A stretch of 64,000 nt of DNA from Brevibacillus reuszeri (GTDB lineage Bacteria; Bacillota; Bacilli; Brevibacillales; Brevibacillaceae): assembly GCF_001187725.1 (NCBI RefSeq), contig NZ_LGIQ01000005.1, positions 1,058,526 to 1,122,525 of the forward strand, read 5' to 3'. The notes under the pieces were generated by a model that did no database searches, was not told where the DNA came from, and saw nothing but the letters and a program-made list of their open reading frames with translations. This document shows positions 31,239 through 40,214 of this stretch, in pieces (position 1 is the first letter of the stretch; every line of letters begins with the position of its first letter). The position numbers were made by a program, and so were the translations under genes.

Positions 31239-32534
31239 ATGACAACCAATCACTATGACGTTGTTATTGTAGGTGGAGGACTAGCTGGACTTTCCAGCGC
31301 TGCCTACCTGTCATCGAAAGGCAAAAAAGTTGCTGTTTTGGAACGCGGTCAATTAGGTGGACGTGCTGTTACATTGAAGATCAAGGGCTTCAACTTTAAC
31401 TTCGGTGCCCACGCTATTTATGCTCGCGACAGCTCTGTTCTAAGAACGTTTGAAAAAGAGCTGGGACTTCACATTGATTGGCAAGACTTTAATCCGACCA
31501 AGGCCAAGTACGATATTGGAGACGAGCTCACAGCTGTTCCTTCCAACGTACAAGGTCTGTTCCAAACAAAGCTGTTGACCGGTTTGGACAAAGTGTTGTT
31601 TACGTTTGAAATTTTAAAAACCATGTTGAAAATGGAAAAGGGCCATCCACATATGTCCATTCAAAAGTGGATGGAGAAGAAGCATGTGAATGAAGAAGTC
31701 AAGGATATGATGCTGACGCTCGCTTCCTCCAACTTCTTTACACGTGAACCGGAAAAAATTCCGTCTGACGTATTCTTCGCATACTACAGCCGTCTGTTTA
31801 CAACGAATAAGCCTGTTGCTTACATCGCTGGTGGCTGGCAGGCGCTGATTAATGAATTTGTTCGTGTCATTGAAGCGAATAATGGGACAATTTTGACCAA
31901 AACGAAAGTGGAGCAGTTCCATGTTGAAGATGATCGTGTCGTGGGAGTGGTCACACCTGAGGGTGAGTTTACTGCAGACGAGTTTATCAGCTGTATTCCG
32001 CCGAAAGAGATGGTCAAAGTCTTCGCTGAAACACGTCTGGAGCATGCGATTGCACAGCATGCAGAGTACGAGCCAACTGTGGTTATCGTCTATGATATCG
32101 GACTCAAAGAACGCGTTGACGTTCCGTTCTCGTACATCTACGACAAGCAAAACAACATCTTTATTACGGATATCTCGTATTACGACCCGACCTGTGTACC
32201 TGAGGGCGGACAGCTTTTGCAGGCAACCGCGTATATGCGTCAAGCAGATGTAGGGAACAAGGAAGCAGCCGAGCAGCGTAAACTGGAAATTGAAAACCTG
32301 TACGACAAGCATTTTGCTGGCTGGCGTGAGCAACTGGTTGTGCCACGCGTCTCCACTCGTGCGATTGTACAGGAGATCAAATGGACCATGAACCAGAAGC
32401 CATTGCCAATTTCGCTGCCGGATTACCGCAACCTGTTCTTTGCTGGTGACTGGTGTGAGGGCCAAGGACAACTGTCCGAGCTGTCTTTCTCCAGTGCATT
32501 GAATGTAGCCAAGCTGATTTTGGAAAAAGAATAA
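31239..32534 (+). CDS. FAD-dependent amine oxidase/phytoene desaturase-like oxidoreductase
   Basis: 431 residues from ATG 31239, seven bases after AGGGGAG. The N-terminus is a dinucleotide-binding fold, YDVVIVGGGLAGLSSAAYL, with KVAVLERGQLGGRAVT (Glu for the ribose, GGR motif). C-terminal FAD motif NLFFAGDWCEGQGQLSE. The middle has an active-site loop with a Cys-rich ISCIPPKEMVK. It fits the CrtI/protoporphyrinogen-oxidase-like group; no carotenoid genes lie nearby, so the substrate is open. The leader holds the two-hairpin element, which may attenuate it. Confidence 0.87.
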   Translation: MTTNHYDVVIVGGGLAGLSSAAYLSSKGKKVAVLERGQLGGRAVTLKIKGFNFNFGAHAIYARDSSVLRTFEKELGLHIDWQDFNPTKAKYDIGDELTAVPSNVQGLFQTKLLTGLDKVLFTFEILKTMLKMEKGHPHMSIQKWMEKKHVNEEVKDMMLTLASSNFFTREPEKIPSDVFFAYYSRLFTTNKPVAYIAGGWQALINEFVRVIEANNGTILTKTKVEQFHVEDDRVVGVVTPEGEFTADEFISCIPPKEMVKVFAETRLEHAIAQHAEYEPTVVIVYDIGLKERVDVPFSYIYDKQNNIFITDISYYDPTCVPEGGQLLQATAYMRQADVGNKEAAEQRKLEIENLYDKHFAGWREQLVVPRVSTRAIVQEIKWTMNQKPLPISLPDYRNLFFAGDWCEGQGQLSELSFSSALNVAKLILEKE

Positions 32535-32551
32535 TGTAAGAAAATGATAAC

Positions 32552-32588
32552 GGGTGCTCCCTTCATACGAGGGTGCGCCTGTTTTTCG
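32552..32588 (+). terminator. Terminator behind the FAD oxidoreductase gene
   Basis: GGTGCTCCCT pairs with AGGGTGCGCC with one mismatch, followed by TGTTTTTCG. Confidence 0.75.
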
Positions 32589-32594
32589 TCAAAA

Positions 32595-32621
32595 GAAAAG
32601 CCGCCAAATATAGCTGGCGGC
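32595..32621 (-). terminator. Terminator of the beta-lactamase-like gene
   Basis: Minus strand GCCGCCA (32621-32615) pairs with TGGCGGC (32606-32600), followed by TTTTCTTTTG. Confidence 0.85.
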
Positions 32622-32648
32622 AAAGATAGCGTTTCCATTTTTGGCGAT

Positions 32649-33464
32649 TTATGAAGTGTACACTCCGTATACGAGGCTGCCGATGCGTGCCATGACATCT
32701 GCAGCTGCTTTTTGCTTCAGCCCTTTGTTCAGCACACTGATCGTAACAGCGTGTCCGCCCACGTAGAGGATACCGACATCGTGGGTGATGTTGGTAACAG
32801 AGCCTGTCTTGCTCGCGAATTCCCATTTCGGCACCATGCCGATGAAATCACCATCTGGATCGGGCAGCAGGGAAGGAATGCGATCACGGTGCTGCTGCTG
32901 CTTCAAGATATGGATCATTTTTAGACAGCTGTCATACGAAATGACTTTGCCTGTAGCCAAATAGCGCAGATGGCTTCCCATGTCGGCTGCGGTAATCTCG
33001 TTGTATCCCTCTAGCTCAGCAGGGACGACCATCAACTTGTTGTAAAACTGGCTGTTCACCATCTCAGTTTTGCTCATGGCAGTACGGATTGCTTCGGTTC
33101 CAACCAGATCGATCATCATGTTCGTTGCTGTATTATCGCTTTGGATAATCATCAGCGTGACCAGATCCTGTACGGTCAGCTCTGTACCTGGCGTCAAATG
33201 CTGCAAGACTCCTGCACCGCCAACCAGATCTTCACGACGCAGCTTGATTTTGTCTTCAAGCGCGAGCTTACCTGCATATGCCTCAGCAAACACGGCTGTC
33301 ATGATCGGAACCTTGATAACACTTGCTGCATAAAAACGTTGATTTTCATTCAGAGCGAACTTTTCACCCGATTGTAAATTTTCCAAATAAATGCCCCATT
33401 CACCGCCCGCTTCTTGCAGCAAATCAGCTATGGAAGTAGAAAGACTCGATAGCATTTCATTCAT
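32649..33464 (-). CDS. Class A beta-lactamase-like serine hydrolase, no signal peptide
   Basis: 271 residues; two close ATGs (33464 and 33455) share the ribosome site AAGGAG, the inner with the better spacing. Penicillin-binding motifs are present: Ser48-V-I-Lys51 (S-x-x-K), S109-D110-N111 and K219-T220-G221. The class A deacylation Glu (E-x-x-L-N) is not clear; ELEGYN at about 150 does not fit. There is no signal peptide or anchor, so the enzyme would stay in the cytoplasm unless exported by another route. It could be a D,D-peptidase or esterase-like hydrolase and not a true beta-lactamase. Confidence 0.83.
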   Translation of the reverse strand: MNEMLSSLSTSIADLLQEAGGEWGIYLENLQSGEKFALNENQRFYAASVIKVPIMTAVFAEAYAGKLALEDKIKLRREDLVGGAGVLQHLTPGTELTVQDLVTLMIIQSDNTATNMMIDLVGTEAIRTAMSKTEMVNSQFYNKLMVVPAELEGYNEITAADMGSHLRYLATGKVISYDSCLKMIHILKQQQHRDRIPSLLPDPDGDFIGMVPKWEFASKTGSVTNITHDVGILYVGGHAVTISVLNKGLKQKAAADVMARIGSLVYGVYTS

Positions 33465-33563
33465 CTCCTTTTCTTTCGTGTAGACAAAATTTTCTCAAGA
33501 TAATATTATTTAGTCATGCTCCTAACAATCAAGAAGAATTATTCCAGAGACGGGGGTTTTTTT

Positions 33564-35198
33564 GTGAAAAGGTTCAAAAAGCTATCATTTTGCGCTGTGC
33601 TGCTGACCAGTCTGGCCTTTGCTGGCTGTGGTACACCGCAAGCGGGCACAAATGGAGGAACGTCTACTGCCGAGCAGGGACAAGCAGCATCCAGCCCGCA
33701 GACCATGCAGGTGAACCTGAACACAGGTGAGCCGAACACGATCGACCCTGGACTGGCAGAAGATATCCCTTCGATGTCTGTTGCCCGGGCAGCATTTGAT
33801 GGCCTCCTTCGCCTGAATGAAAAGGGCGAGCTGAAAGAGGCGGTCGCCGAAAAGTACGAGGTATCAGAGGATGGGCTCACCTACACGTTCCATTTGCGCG
33901 ATTCCAAATGGTCCAACGGTGATGCGGTAACCGCTCATGACTTTGAATACGCATGGAAACGTGTTCTCGATCCTGAAACCGCTTCCGGCTATGCGTACCA
34001 GCTGTACTATTTGAAAAATGGAGAAGCCTTTAACTCCAAGAAAGCAAAAGCAGAGGATGTTGGTGTAAAGGCAACGGACGACAAGACACTTGTCGTAACC
34101 CTGGAGAACCCGGCGCCGTTCTTCCCGGAGCTGGTCGCATCGGTCACCTACTTCCCAGTGAACCAAAAGGTAGTAGAAGCGAGCAAAGACTGGGCTTCCA
34201 AACCCGAAACCTACATCGGAAACGGTCCGTTCGTGTTGAAAAAATGGGAGCATAAATCGGTCATTGAATTTGAAAAGAGCGATTCCTATTGGGATAATGC
34301 GACTGTCAAATTGTCCAAACTCACTGTCAACATGATTGAAGATGCAAACACAGAGCTGTCGATGTTTGAAAAAGGAGATCTGGACTGGGCAGGCTCACCA
34401 CTTGGTGATTTGCCACTCGATGCACTCGATGCCCTGAAGGATTCAGGTAAAATGCAATCGCAGGCGACAGCAGGGACGTACTGGTACATCTTTAACACGA
34501 CTAAGAAGCCTTTTGACAACAAAAAAATTCGTGAGGCCTTTGCAACAGCCGTAAACCGTAAAGAAATTTCGGATAACGTCGTACCATTTAAGAGTACGCC
34601 AGCAACAGGCATTTTGCCGCCAACCATGGCGCTCACTCCAGATGGCTACATCAAAGACGGTGATGTAGAGACAGCGAAAAAACTGCTCGCAGAAGGCATG
34701 AAGGAAGCAGGTCTGACTGAACTGCCAGAGCTGACGATCGCGTACAATACGACGGAAGTAAACCAGCGCATCGCAACCGTCATTCAGGATCAATGGAGAA
34801 AAGCGTTTGGAATTGAAGTAAAGCTGGTTAATAAAGAAAACAAGGTACACCGTGAACAGATGAAGGAAGGGAACTTCACGATTGGACGTGCGAGCTGGAT
34901 CGGCGATTTCAACGATCCGATCAACTTCCTCGAAGTGTTTAAAGGCGGCCTGAATACATCGAAATGGGAAAACAAAGAGTTTCTGGACCTGCTCGCCCAA
35001 TCTGCAAAAGAAGGCGATGCAGCCAAGCGAAAAGAAATTCTGAAAAAAGCAGATGCCATTGTCATGGATGAGATGCCAGCAATGCCAATCTACTATTTCA
35101 CGTATGCATGGGTAAAACAGGACAGCGTTAAGGATGTAGTAGTAGACGCCCTCGGATTCATTGACTTCAAATACGCGTCCAACGAAAAAAAGAAATAA
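33564..35198 (+). CDS. Oligopeptide-binding lipoprotein (OppA family)
   Basis: 544 residues from GTG 33564 (a weak GGGGG upstream; the frame is open from ATG 33516). Lipoprotein signal KRFKKLSFCAVLLTSLAFA with lipobox AFAGC. SBP_bac_5 fold: NLNTGEPNTIDPGLAED, LHLRDSKWSNGDAVTAHDF (split as FHLRDSKWSNGD), and FEYAWKRVLDPETASGYAY, the typical OppA signature. No permease or ATPase genes lie beside it, so it probably feeds an Opp system encoded elsewhere. The next gene, a C26 peptidase-family hydrolase, is 24 bases away and may process the imported compounds. Confidence 0.88.
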   Translation: MKRFKKLSFCAVLLTSLAFAGCGTPQAGTNGGTSTAEQGQAASSPQTMQVNLNTGEPNTIDPGLAEDIPSMSVARAAFDGLLRLNEKGELKEAVAEKYEVSEDGLTYTFHLRDSKWSNGDAVTAHDFEYAWKRVLDPETASGYAYQLYYLKNGEAFNSKKAKAEDVGVKATDDKTLVVTLENPAPFFPELVASVTYFPVNQKVVEASKDWASKPETYIGNGPFVLKKWEHKSVIEFEKSDSYWDNATVKLSKLTVNMIEDANTELSMFEKGDLDWAGSPLGDLPLDALDALKDSGKMQSQATAGTYWYIFNTTKKPFDNKKIREAFATAVNRKEISDNVVPFKSTPATGILPPTMALTPDGYIKDGDVETAKKLLAEGMKEAGLTELPELTIAYNTTEVNQRIATVIQDQWRKAFGIEVKLVNKENKVHREQMKEGNFTIGRASWIGDFNDPINFLEVFKGGLNTSKWENKEFLDLLAQSAKEGDAAKRKEILKKADAIVMDEMPAMPIYYFTYAWVKQDSVKDVVVDALGFIDFKYASNEKKK

Positions 35199-35222
35199 AG
35201 AATGGATGAGGGAGTGAATTGT

Positions 35223-35957
35223 GTGCGTCCGATTATTGGCGTAGCGTGTACGAAAATGTTTTTCCCTGGTAACAATCTGGACCAGTTCTTCTACGTAGGG
35301 TCAGGGTATATGGATGGAATTGCCCGCGCTGGCGGAATTCCTCTCATCCTGCCACTGCTCACCATACAGGAGGCGCCGTTTCGTCAGATGATCGAATCGC
35401 TGGACGGTTTGATTTTGACAGGCGGTGACGACCCGGCCCCTCACTTGTACGGTGAAGAACCGTTGCAGGGCTTGGGAGAGATTGAATACGAGCGAGACCT
35501 GGCAGAGCTTGAGATCATCAAGCTGGCAATGGAGCTGAAAAAGCCGATGTTAGGTATTTGTCGTGGTATGCAAATCATGAACGTTGCTTGTGGCGGCACG
35601 CTCGTTCAGGATATTCCGAGACAGGTTCCAGGGGCATTGCAGCATGCGCAAAAAGGATCGCGCCAATATGGGGCACACAAGATCGTGCTGCAGCCGGGCT
35701 TCGTGGCTGATGCACTCGGCAAGACTGAAGTGCTGGTCAATACTTCTCATCATCAATCTGTAAAAGATGTGGCACCAAGCTTTAAAATGACTGGATGCGC
35801 GGCTGACGGTGTGATCGAGGCGATCGAGAGCCTCGACGGGCTGCACGTAGGGTTGCAATGGCATCCAGAGCGTATGTGGGCGCATGACAGCGACATGTTG
35901 AGGATCGCGGAGGCATTCATTGCCCGTGTCAAACAGCAGAAGCTGCAGGCGACCTAG
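35223..35957 (+). CDS. Peptidase C26 / gamma-glutamyl-GABA hydrolase family protein
   Basis: 244 residues from GTG 35223 (GAGGGAG upstream, and the usual RPIIGVAC opening follows). Class I glutamine amidotransferase fold: SLDGLILTGGDDPAP, the nucleophile elbow LGICRGMQIMN with Cys, and LQWHPE with His and Glu. Family members (PuuD-like) split gamma-glutamyl amides such as gamma-glutamyl-GABA. Behind a peptide-binding lipoprotein, so it may act on imported gamma-glutamyl peptides. The catalytic triad is complete. Confidence 0.87.
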   Translation: MRPIIGVACTKMFFPGNNLDQFFYVGSGYMDGIARAGGIPLILPLLTIQEAPFRQMIESLDGLILTGGDDPAPHLYGEEPLQGLGEIEYERDLAELEIIKLAMELKKPMLGICRGMQIMNVACGGTLVQDIPRQVPGALQHAQKGSRQYGAHKIVLQPGFVADALGKTEVLVNTSHHQSVKDVAPSFKMTGCAADGVIEAIESLDGLHVGLQWHPERMWAHDSDMLRIAEAFIARVKQQKLQAT

Positions 35958-35990
35958 GCGGATAAATAGCGAATAGCGTAAAAGTGGAGA

Positions 35991-36021
35991 AACCGTTCTG
36001 TCATGAGCAGGACGGTTTTTT
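35991..36021 (+). terminator. Rho-independent terminator behind the C26 gene
   Basis: AACCGTTCTG (35991-36000) pairs with CAGGACGGTT (36008-36017), followed by a T run. Confidence 0.9.
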
Positions 36022-36089
36022 CGTCTTCTCAGCAACAGCCTGAGATTTTCGCGACTGTTCATGTATACTTGTGGAAAGAGGTGATTGAC

Positions 36090-36530
36090 ATGTTAAAAGT
36101 GGGAACGGAAGCTCCAGCATTTATAGCAACGAGCACCAAGGGACCGGTGGACCTCAAAAACTATTTGGGCAAGAACCACATTGTCCTGATTTTTTATCCG
36201 GGAGATGACACGCCTGTATGCACGAAGCAGCTGTGTGCCATCCAGGACAACTATGCCTCAATCGAGCAGGCTGACACGGTCGTGTTTGGAGTGAACCCGG
36301 GGGAAATGGGCAAGAAGCAGTCGTTTGCAGAGAGATTTGGTTATGACTTTCCGCTGATTGTGGATTCCAATGAATCCATTCGCTCCGCATATGATGTGGG
36401 CAAAATTTTTGGTCTGTTCTTTCAACAGCGCATCGTTTATATCATTGGAAAAGACAAGAAAATCATGTATGCGAAAAAGGGGAATCCACCTGTTTCGGAG
36501 CTTCTTTCCGTGATCGCACAGTATTCCTGA
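36090..36530 (+). CDS. Peroxiredoxin (AhpC/TSA, BCP-like)
   Basis: 146 residues from ATG 36090 (AGAGGTG upstream). Thioredoxin-fold peroxidase: VGTEAPAFIATSTKGPVDL, then VLIFYPGDDTPVCTKQLCA, in which the peroxidatic Cys sits in DTPVCTKQ and a second Cys follows five residues later (CTKQLC), like the Cys pair of BCP-type enzymes. FPLIVDSNESIRSAYDV and the end KGNPPVSELL fit the family. It reduces organic peroxides with a thiol donor in the cytoplasm. Monocistronic. Confidence 0.88.
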   Translation: MLKVGTEAPAFIATSTKGPVDLKNYLGKNHIVLIFYPGDDTPVCTKQLCAIQDNYASIEQADTVVFGVNPGEMGKKQSFAERFGYDFPLIVDSNESIRSAYDVGKIFGLFFQQRIVYIIGKDKKIMYAKKGNPPVSELLSVIAQYS

Positions 36531-36625
36531 AAAAACAAGCTCAGCCGAGGCAGATCCATCGCTTGCAACCATGGCGAAAAACAGGGATAATACAAATGAG
36601 AATGTATGTTTGGTGGTTATCCGAC

Positions 36626-37678
36626 ATGAGAAAAATCCTTCACATGGATATTGACGCCTTTTTCGCAAGTGTAGAACAACTGGATCGACCGGAATTGCGG
36701 GGTAAACCGATTATTGTGGGAGGCACGGGAAACCGTGGCGTTGTCTCTACCTGTAGCTACGAGGCACGTAAATTCGGTGTCCGTTCGGCTATGCCCATTG
36801 CGATGGCGCGAAAAAAATGTCCACAAGGTGTTTATTTGCCCGTTCGTTACAGTCGCTATATAGAAAAATCTGCCGAGGTCCGAGAGATTTTTTCGGCCTA
36901 CGCAGAGCGTTATCAAACAGTTGGATTGGACGAGGCGTATTTGGACGTCTCTCATTACGACAATGCGGTTCCTGTCGCTCGTGAAATAAAACGGCGGGTC
37001 AAGCGGGAGACTGGGCTGACCTGCAGTATTGGACTTTCGTATAATATGTCACTAGCCAAAATTGCCAGTGACCTGAAAAAACCGGATGCTTTTGTGATTA
37101 TTCGCCCGGAGCAAGCGCTAGAGGTACTTCGAACACTCCCGATTGGCACACTGCACGGAGTCGGGAAAAAGTCGCAGGAGGTGCTCGCCAAGAAAGGGAT
37201 TGTGACGGTAGAGGATTTTTGGCAGCTTTCATTGGATGAGGTAGTCGGCTTGTTCGGCAAGTTCGGAAAATCGCTCTACCATCGTGCACGTGGAGAAGAT
37301 AGCCGGGAGATCGAAATGGATCGTACGCCTAAATCGACGAGCCGGGAAACGACGTTGCCGTTTGATCTGTATGATCGGGAATCGATTGAGCCGATTGCTA
37401 CTTCACTGCTCCGCGAGGTAGAGGAGGACGTCCGCCAAGAAGGGGTAGAGCCGCAAACCATTACGTTGAAGATCAAGTACGCGGATTTTACCCAGCGGAC
37501 CAAGCAGCATAAAGCCATGGCAGGAGCGAATTGGCAGGATCTGCTGGATGATCTGCTCGATGCCTTTGATTATTCTGCCGGGGTAAGGCTGGTCGGAGTT
37601 GGCTTTTCCAATTTTGCTGATCAACAGGTAGAGCGTTATGAGCAGCTTACGATGTTTTCGTGGAAGCTGCGGCAATAG
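36626..37678 (+). CDS. dinB: DNA polymerase IV (Y family)
   Basis: 350 residues from ATG 36626. Catalytic residues: KILHMDIDAFFASVEQ (first metal Asp), TVGLDEAYLDVS (Asp-Glu pair), SIGLSYNMSLAKIASDLKKP. Two helix-hairpin-helix elements follow (IGTLHGVGKKSQEVLAKKG), then the little-finger domain. It bypasses DNA lesions with low fidelity. The length matches DinB of Bacillales. The C-terminal clamp-binding motif may be QLTMFSW. The next small Cys-rich gene starts 12 bases after its stop. Confidence 0.93.
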   Translation: MRKILHMDIDAFFASVEQLDRPELRGKPIIVGGTGNRGVVSTCSYEARKFGVRSAMPIAMARKKCPQGVYLPVRYSRYIEKSAEVREIFSAYAERYQTVGLDEAYLDVSHYDNAVPVAREIKRRVKRETGLTCSIGLSYNMSLAKIASDLKKPDAFVIIRPEQALEVLRTLPIGTLHGVGKKSQEVLAKKGIVTVEDFWQLSLDEVVGLFGKFGKSLYHRARGEDSREIEMDRTPKSTSRETTLPFDLYDRESIEPIATSLLREVEEDVRQEGVEPQTITLKIKYADFTQRTKQHKAMAGANWQDLLDDLLDAFDYSAGVRLVGVGFSNFADQQVERYEQLTMFSWKLRQ

Positions 37679-37689
37679 GAGGGAGAGCG

Positions 37690-37881
37690 ATGGAGGAAGC
37701 AGGTGCGTTTCATTGCTGTGCGACCTGTATTCATTTTCGCGTGGAAAAAGGGATGAGCGGGGTCAGCTATCGCTGCTCGCGTCTTACGTACGAGACACGT
37801 CCTGATTATCGCTTCCAATGCTGGACTCCGACAGAACGAGTCAAGCGGCTGATGGAGGCGAGACAGAAGCGAGCAGAATAA
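37690..37881 (+). CDS. Small Cys-rich protein encoded behind dinB
   Basis: 63 residues from ATG 37690, after AGGAGGGAG. Five Cys: a CCATC cluster at the start (FHCCATCIHFRVEKG), one in YRCSRLTYETRP and one in RFQCWTP. C-x2-C...C...C spacing suggests a small zinc ribbon. Operon position directly behind dinB suggests a link to DNA repair or polymerase regulation, but no family function is known to me. A terminator follows at once. Confidence 0.72.
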   Translation: MEEAGAFHCCATCIHFRVEKGMSGVSYRCSRLTYETRPDYRFQCWTPTERVKRLMEARQKRAE

Positions 37882-37901
37882 ATGAATCTATGAATAAACA
37901 G

Positions 37902-37940
37902 CAGCACCCCCTTGCCGACGAGCGCAAAGGGGTGCTGTTT
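37902..37940. terminator. Terminator between dinB operon and GNAT pseudogene
   Basis: CAGCACCCC (37902-37910) pairs with GGGGTGCTG (37929-37937), then TTTTA. Confidence 0.85.
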
Positions 37941-38348
37941 TACATACTTGGTTTCCTATCGAGAATCATCACTTCTTCAGCCCCATCCATCTCTTTGCTT
38001 GCATAAAAGCCCATTCTTGCGTAAAGGCCGCGAGCATGCTCGTTCTCAGGATGAATACTGAGATAAATTCGATTGCAGGCGTAGCGGATACCCTCTTCCC
38101 TGATGTCTGCCATCAATCATGAAGCGGTCCAACCAGACTTGGCCGTTCTCTAAATCGACACCGTGAATGGCATAACCGACCGCCGTATCGCCATCATACA
38201 ATCCGACGGAGATCCATTCAGTCTCAAAGCCGGATTGTGCAAGCGAATAGGAATTATTCTCTACAAAAGACGTTTGGTTCTCGTTGACAGCCAGCATGGC
38301 AATTTGCCGCCAGTTGTCTCTTGTGATCGGACGCAGGTTTAATTTCAA
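37940..38348 (-). pseudogene. GNAT acetyltransferase, internally deleted and frameshifted
   Basis: It begins at a TTG (38348) that overlaps the MFS gene's stop, so it was translated with it. The first frame gives LRPITRDNWRQIAMLAV, ISVGLYDGDTAVGYAIH and the acetyl-CoA site RFMIDGRHQGRGY, then runs off to a stop at 38046. The next frame goes on as IRYACNRIYLSIHPEN, ARGLYARMGFYAS and EEVMILDRKP to TAA 37942. Between GRGY and IRYACN about a dozen residues of helix are missing, so a deletion whose length is not a multiple of three removed part of the acetyl-CoA helix. Confidence 0.8.
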
Positions 38349-39562
38349 AATTTCAGCTCGCTTTCTTTGCGCGAGATACGAACGGTTTTGCTTGCTCGCA
38401 ATTGAACAAATAGCAGAATGCCAAAACCGAGCACAGCTGCTGCTACGACAGGAATGGCACTGGACACTGGCAACAGATCCGTCAAAATTCCGCCAAGCAA
38501 TGGACCTGCTACCATGCCGACACCATGGAACATGTTAAAGAGCGAATACGCGGTACCATAAGCCCCGCTACCGCCTTCGTCAATGATTCCGCCTAATGTG
38601 GCAAGTGTCGGCGACAGAGTGAAGCCTACGCCTGCGCCAACGAGTGCCATGGCGATGGCTGCTTGCCAAAGCGATCCAGACCATACGAGGAAAGGCATGA
38701 AGATTGCTAGTGCGAGAATGCCGGCAAACATGAGTTTGTACGGATTATAGCGGCTGGAGAGCGAGCCTGCTACAGGAGCTATCATCCCGTATGCCAGAGT
38801 CATCACAGCAAATAAGAGACCAATTGTGGTTGGCGTGGTTCCCAGCTTTTCCGTAAAGAAGAGAGGGAGAGTCGGCTCCAGCAAGCAGAGGGATACTTCT
38901 GCCAAGAGCACGATCCCGGCAATAAAGACGACCTGCGGATTGCGGATAAAGCCACCCATCTCCAACTTTTTGCTGGCAGTCCGATTGGTTTCTTCTTTTA
39001 AAAACAAGAAAACTAGAACGATGTTGAGTAATGTAAATGCCGCAGCGGCGAGAAATGGCATCCGGTGGTCACTAATCTCAAACAGCCAGCCGCCAATGGG
39101 AGCTCCAAGCAGGGTACCAGTAGAAATGGCAGTCAAAGCCGTACCCATGACGGCTCCACGTTTTTGCGGAGGAAACAGGTCAGCGAGCAAGGCAAGAGCA
39201 GTAGGCCACGTCGCTGCTGCCGAGATCCCCTGTACAAATCGTGCAGTAATCAAAAGCGTCATGGACTCGGAGAAAGCAAACAGGAGCGTAGAGGCAGCGA
39301 GTCCAAGCAAACCGATCAAAAGCATGATGCGTCTGCCGATCCGGTCAGAGATCGGGCCGAAAATCGGAGTGGCCACGAGCATGGCAACCGCATAGCTGCT
39401 AAATAGGACCCCCATCATCGTAGAAGAAGGCTTCAGTGTTTCCGAAAAATAAGGAACAATCGGAATCAACAAGCTGTACAATAGCATGTCGATAAATAAA
39501 ATCAGAATGACGAACAGAAGACCTGTTCGTTGTGGTTTTGTCATTTGTGTGAAGAACGACAT
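38345..39562 (-). CDS. MFS efflux transporter (DHA1 type)
   Basis: 405 residues from ATG 39562 (GAGGTG upstream; the GTG at 39571 overlaps that site). Twelve hydrophobic helices. Motif A between helices 2 and 3 is GPISDRIGRRIMLLIG; motif C in helix 5 is LLGAPIGGWLFE. The N-terminal LLFVILILFIDMLLYSLLIP and the motif pattern match the drug:H+ antiporter-1 group (Bmr, TetA-like). A TetR regulator gene follows upstream on the same strand, which is usual for inducible drug pumps. Confidence 0.9.
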   Translation of the reverse strand: MSFFTQMTKPQRTGLLFVILILFIDMLLYSLLIPIVPYFSETLKPSSTMMGVLFSSYAVAMLVATPIFGPISDRIGRRIMLLIGLLGLAASTLLFAFSESMTLLITARFVQGISAAATWPTALALLADLFPPQKRGAVMGTALTAISTGTLLGAPIGGWLFEISDHRMPFLAAAAFTLLNIVLVFLFLKEETNRTASKKLEMGGFIRNPQVVFIAGIVLLAEVSLCLLEPTLPLFFTEKLGTTPTTIGLLFAVMTLAYGMIAPVAGSLSSRYNPYKLMFAGILALAIFMPFLVWSGSLWQAAIAMALVGAGVGFTLSPTLATLGGIIDEGGSGAYGTAYSLFNMFHGVGMVAGPLLGGILTDLLPVSSAIPVVAAAVLGFGILLFVQLRASKTVRISRKESELKF

Positions 39563-39632
39563 GGTGAACACCTCATAACTGTGAAAACTATTTTTGTTTT
39601 ATTGGTTTTATTAAAAAAAGGGAATAAAAGGG

Positions 39633-40205
39633 TTACCTTTTATCCACTGGTACCAGCCCGAACAAAAGCACATCGACAATGGCAGAAAGGGCTTGCGACA
39701 CGGTAATTTGATTTTGCATGTAAAAACGTTGGTCAAGCGTCGAGTTTACGGCATCGATGATCAGCTTCATCAGGAGTGTGACGTTCATATTCACAATCTG
39801 ACCTTCGCGAATTCCCTGCTCGATAAGCTCACGCAGTGTTTGCCAATCGTCTGACAGAGACGAGTCGACCATGACCCATTGCTCAGGGTAATAGCGCTTC
39901 ATCTGTTCAAGTACACGTAAATCGTATAACTCATAATGTGTAGGTAAAACCATCATGACCCCTTTGATCTTATCGATGAGAGAGAGAGAGTCGTCATCAA
40001 TGATTTGCTGAGCTTTTTCATCGCCTTCTGCAAATGTTTGCTTAATGATTGCTTCTAAAATTTCAACCTTGGATGAGAAGTGCTCATACAGTGTGCGCTT
40101 GCTGATTCCGAGTCGGTGAGCCAAATCATCCATAGAAAATTTCATGCCCTTGTCTCTGATCTCTTCAATAAAACCTTTCATGATCCGGTCTTTTATGTCA
40201 ATCAA
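39633..40205 (-). CDS. TetR-family transcriptional repressor
   Basis: 190 residues if TTG 40205 is used; ATG 40181 (Met9) is the alternative and neither has a well-placed ribosome site. The N-terminal helix-turn-helix is FSMDDLAHRLGISKRTLYEHF. The rest is a helical ligand-binding domain (VLPTHYELYDLRVLEQMKRY). It lies upstream of the MFS pump on the same strand with 70 bases between them and is presumably its repressor. An inverted repeat 10 bases in front of the start is the likely operator. Confidence 0.85.
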   Translation of the reverse strand: MIDIKDRIMKGFIEEIRDKGMKFSMDDLAHRLGISKRTLYEHFSSKVEILEAIIKQTFAEGDEKAQQIIDDDSLSLIDKIKGVMMVLPTHYELYDLRVLEQMKRYYPEQWVMVDSSLSDDWQTLRELIEQGIREGQIVNMNVTLLMKLIIDAVNSTLDQRFYMQNQITVSQALSAIVDVLLFGLVPVDKR

Positions 40206-40214
40206 CCCCCTGAC

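Noticed and set aside
31614..32471. 285-codon open frame on the minus strand
   Set aside because: Antisense to the FAD oxidoreductase, whose frame has clear FAD-binding motifs.
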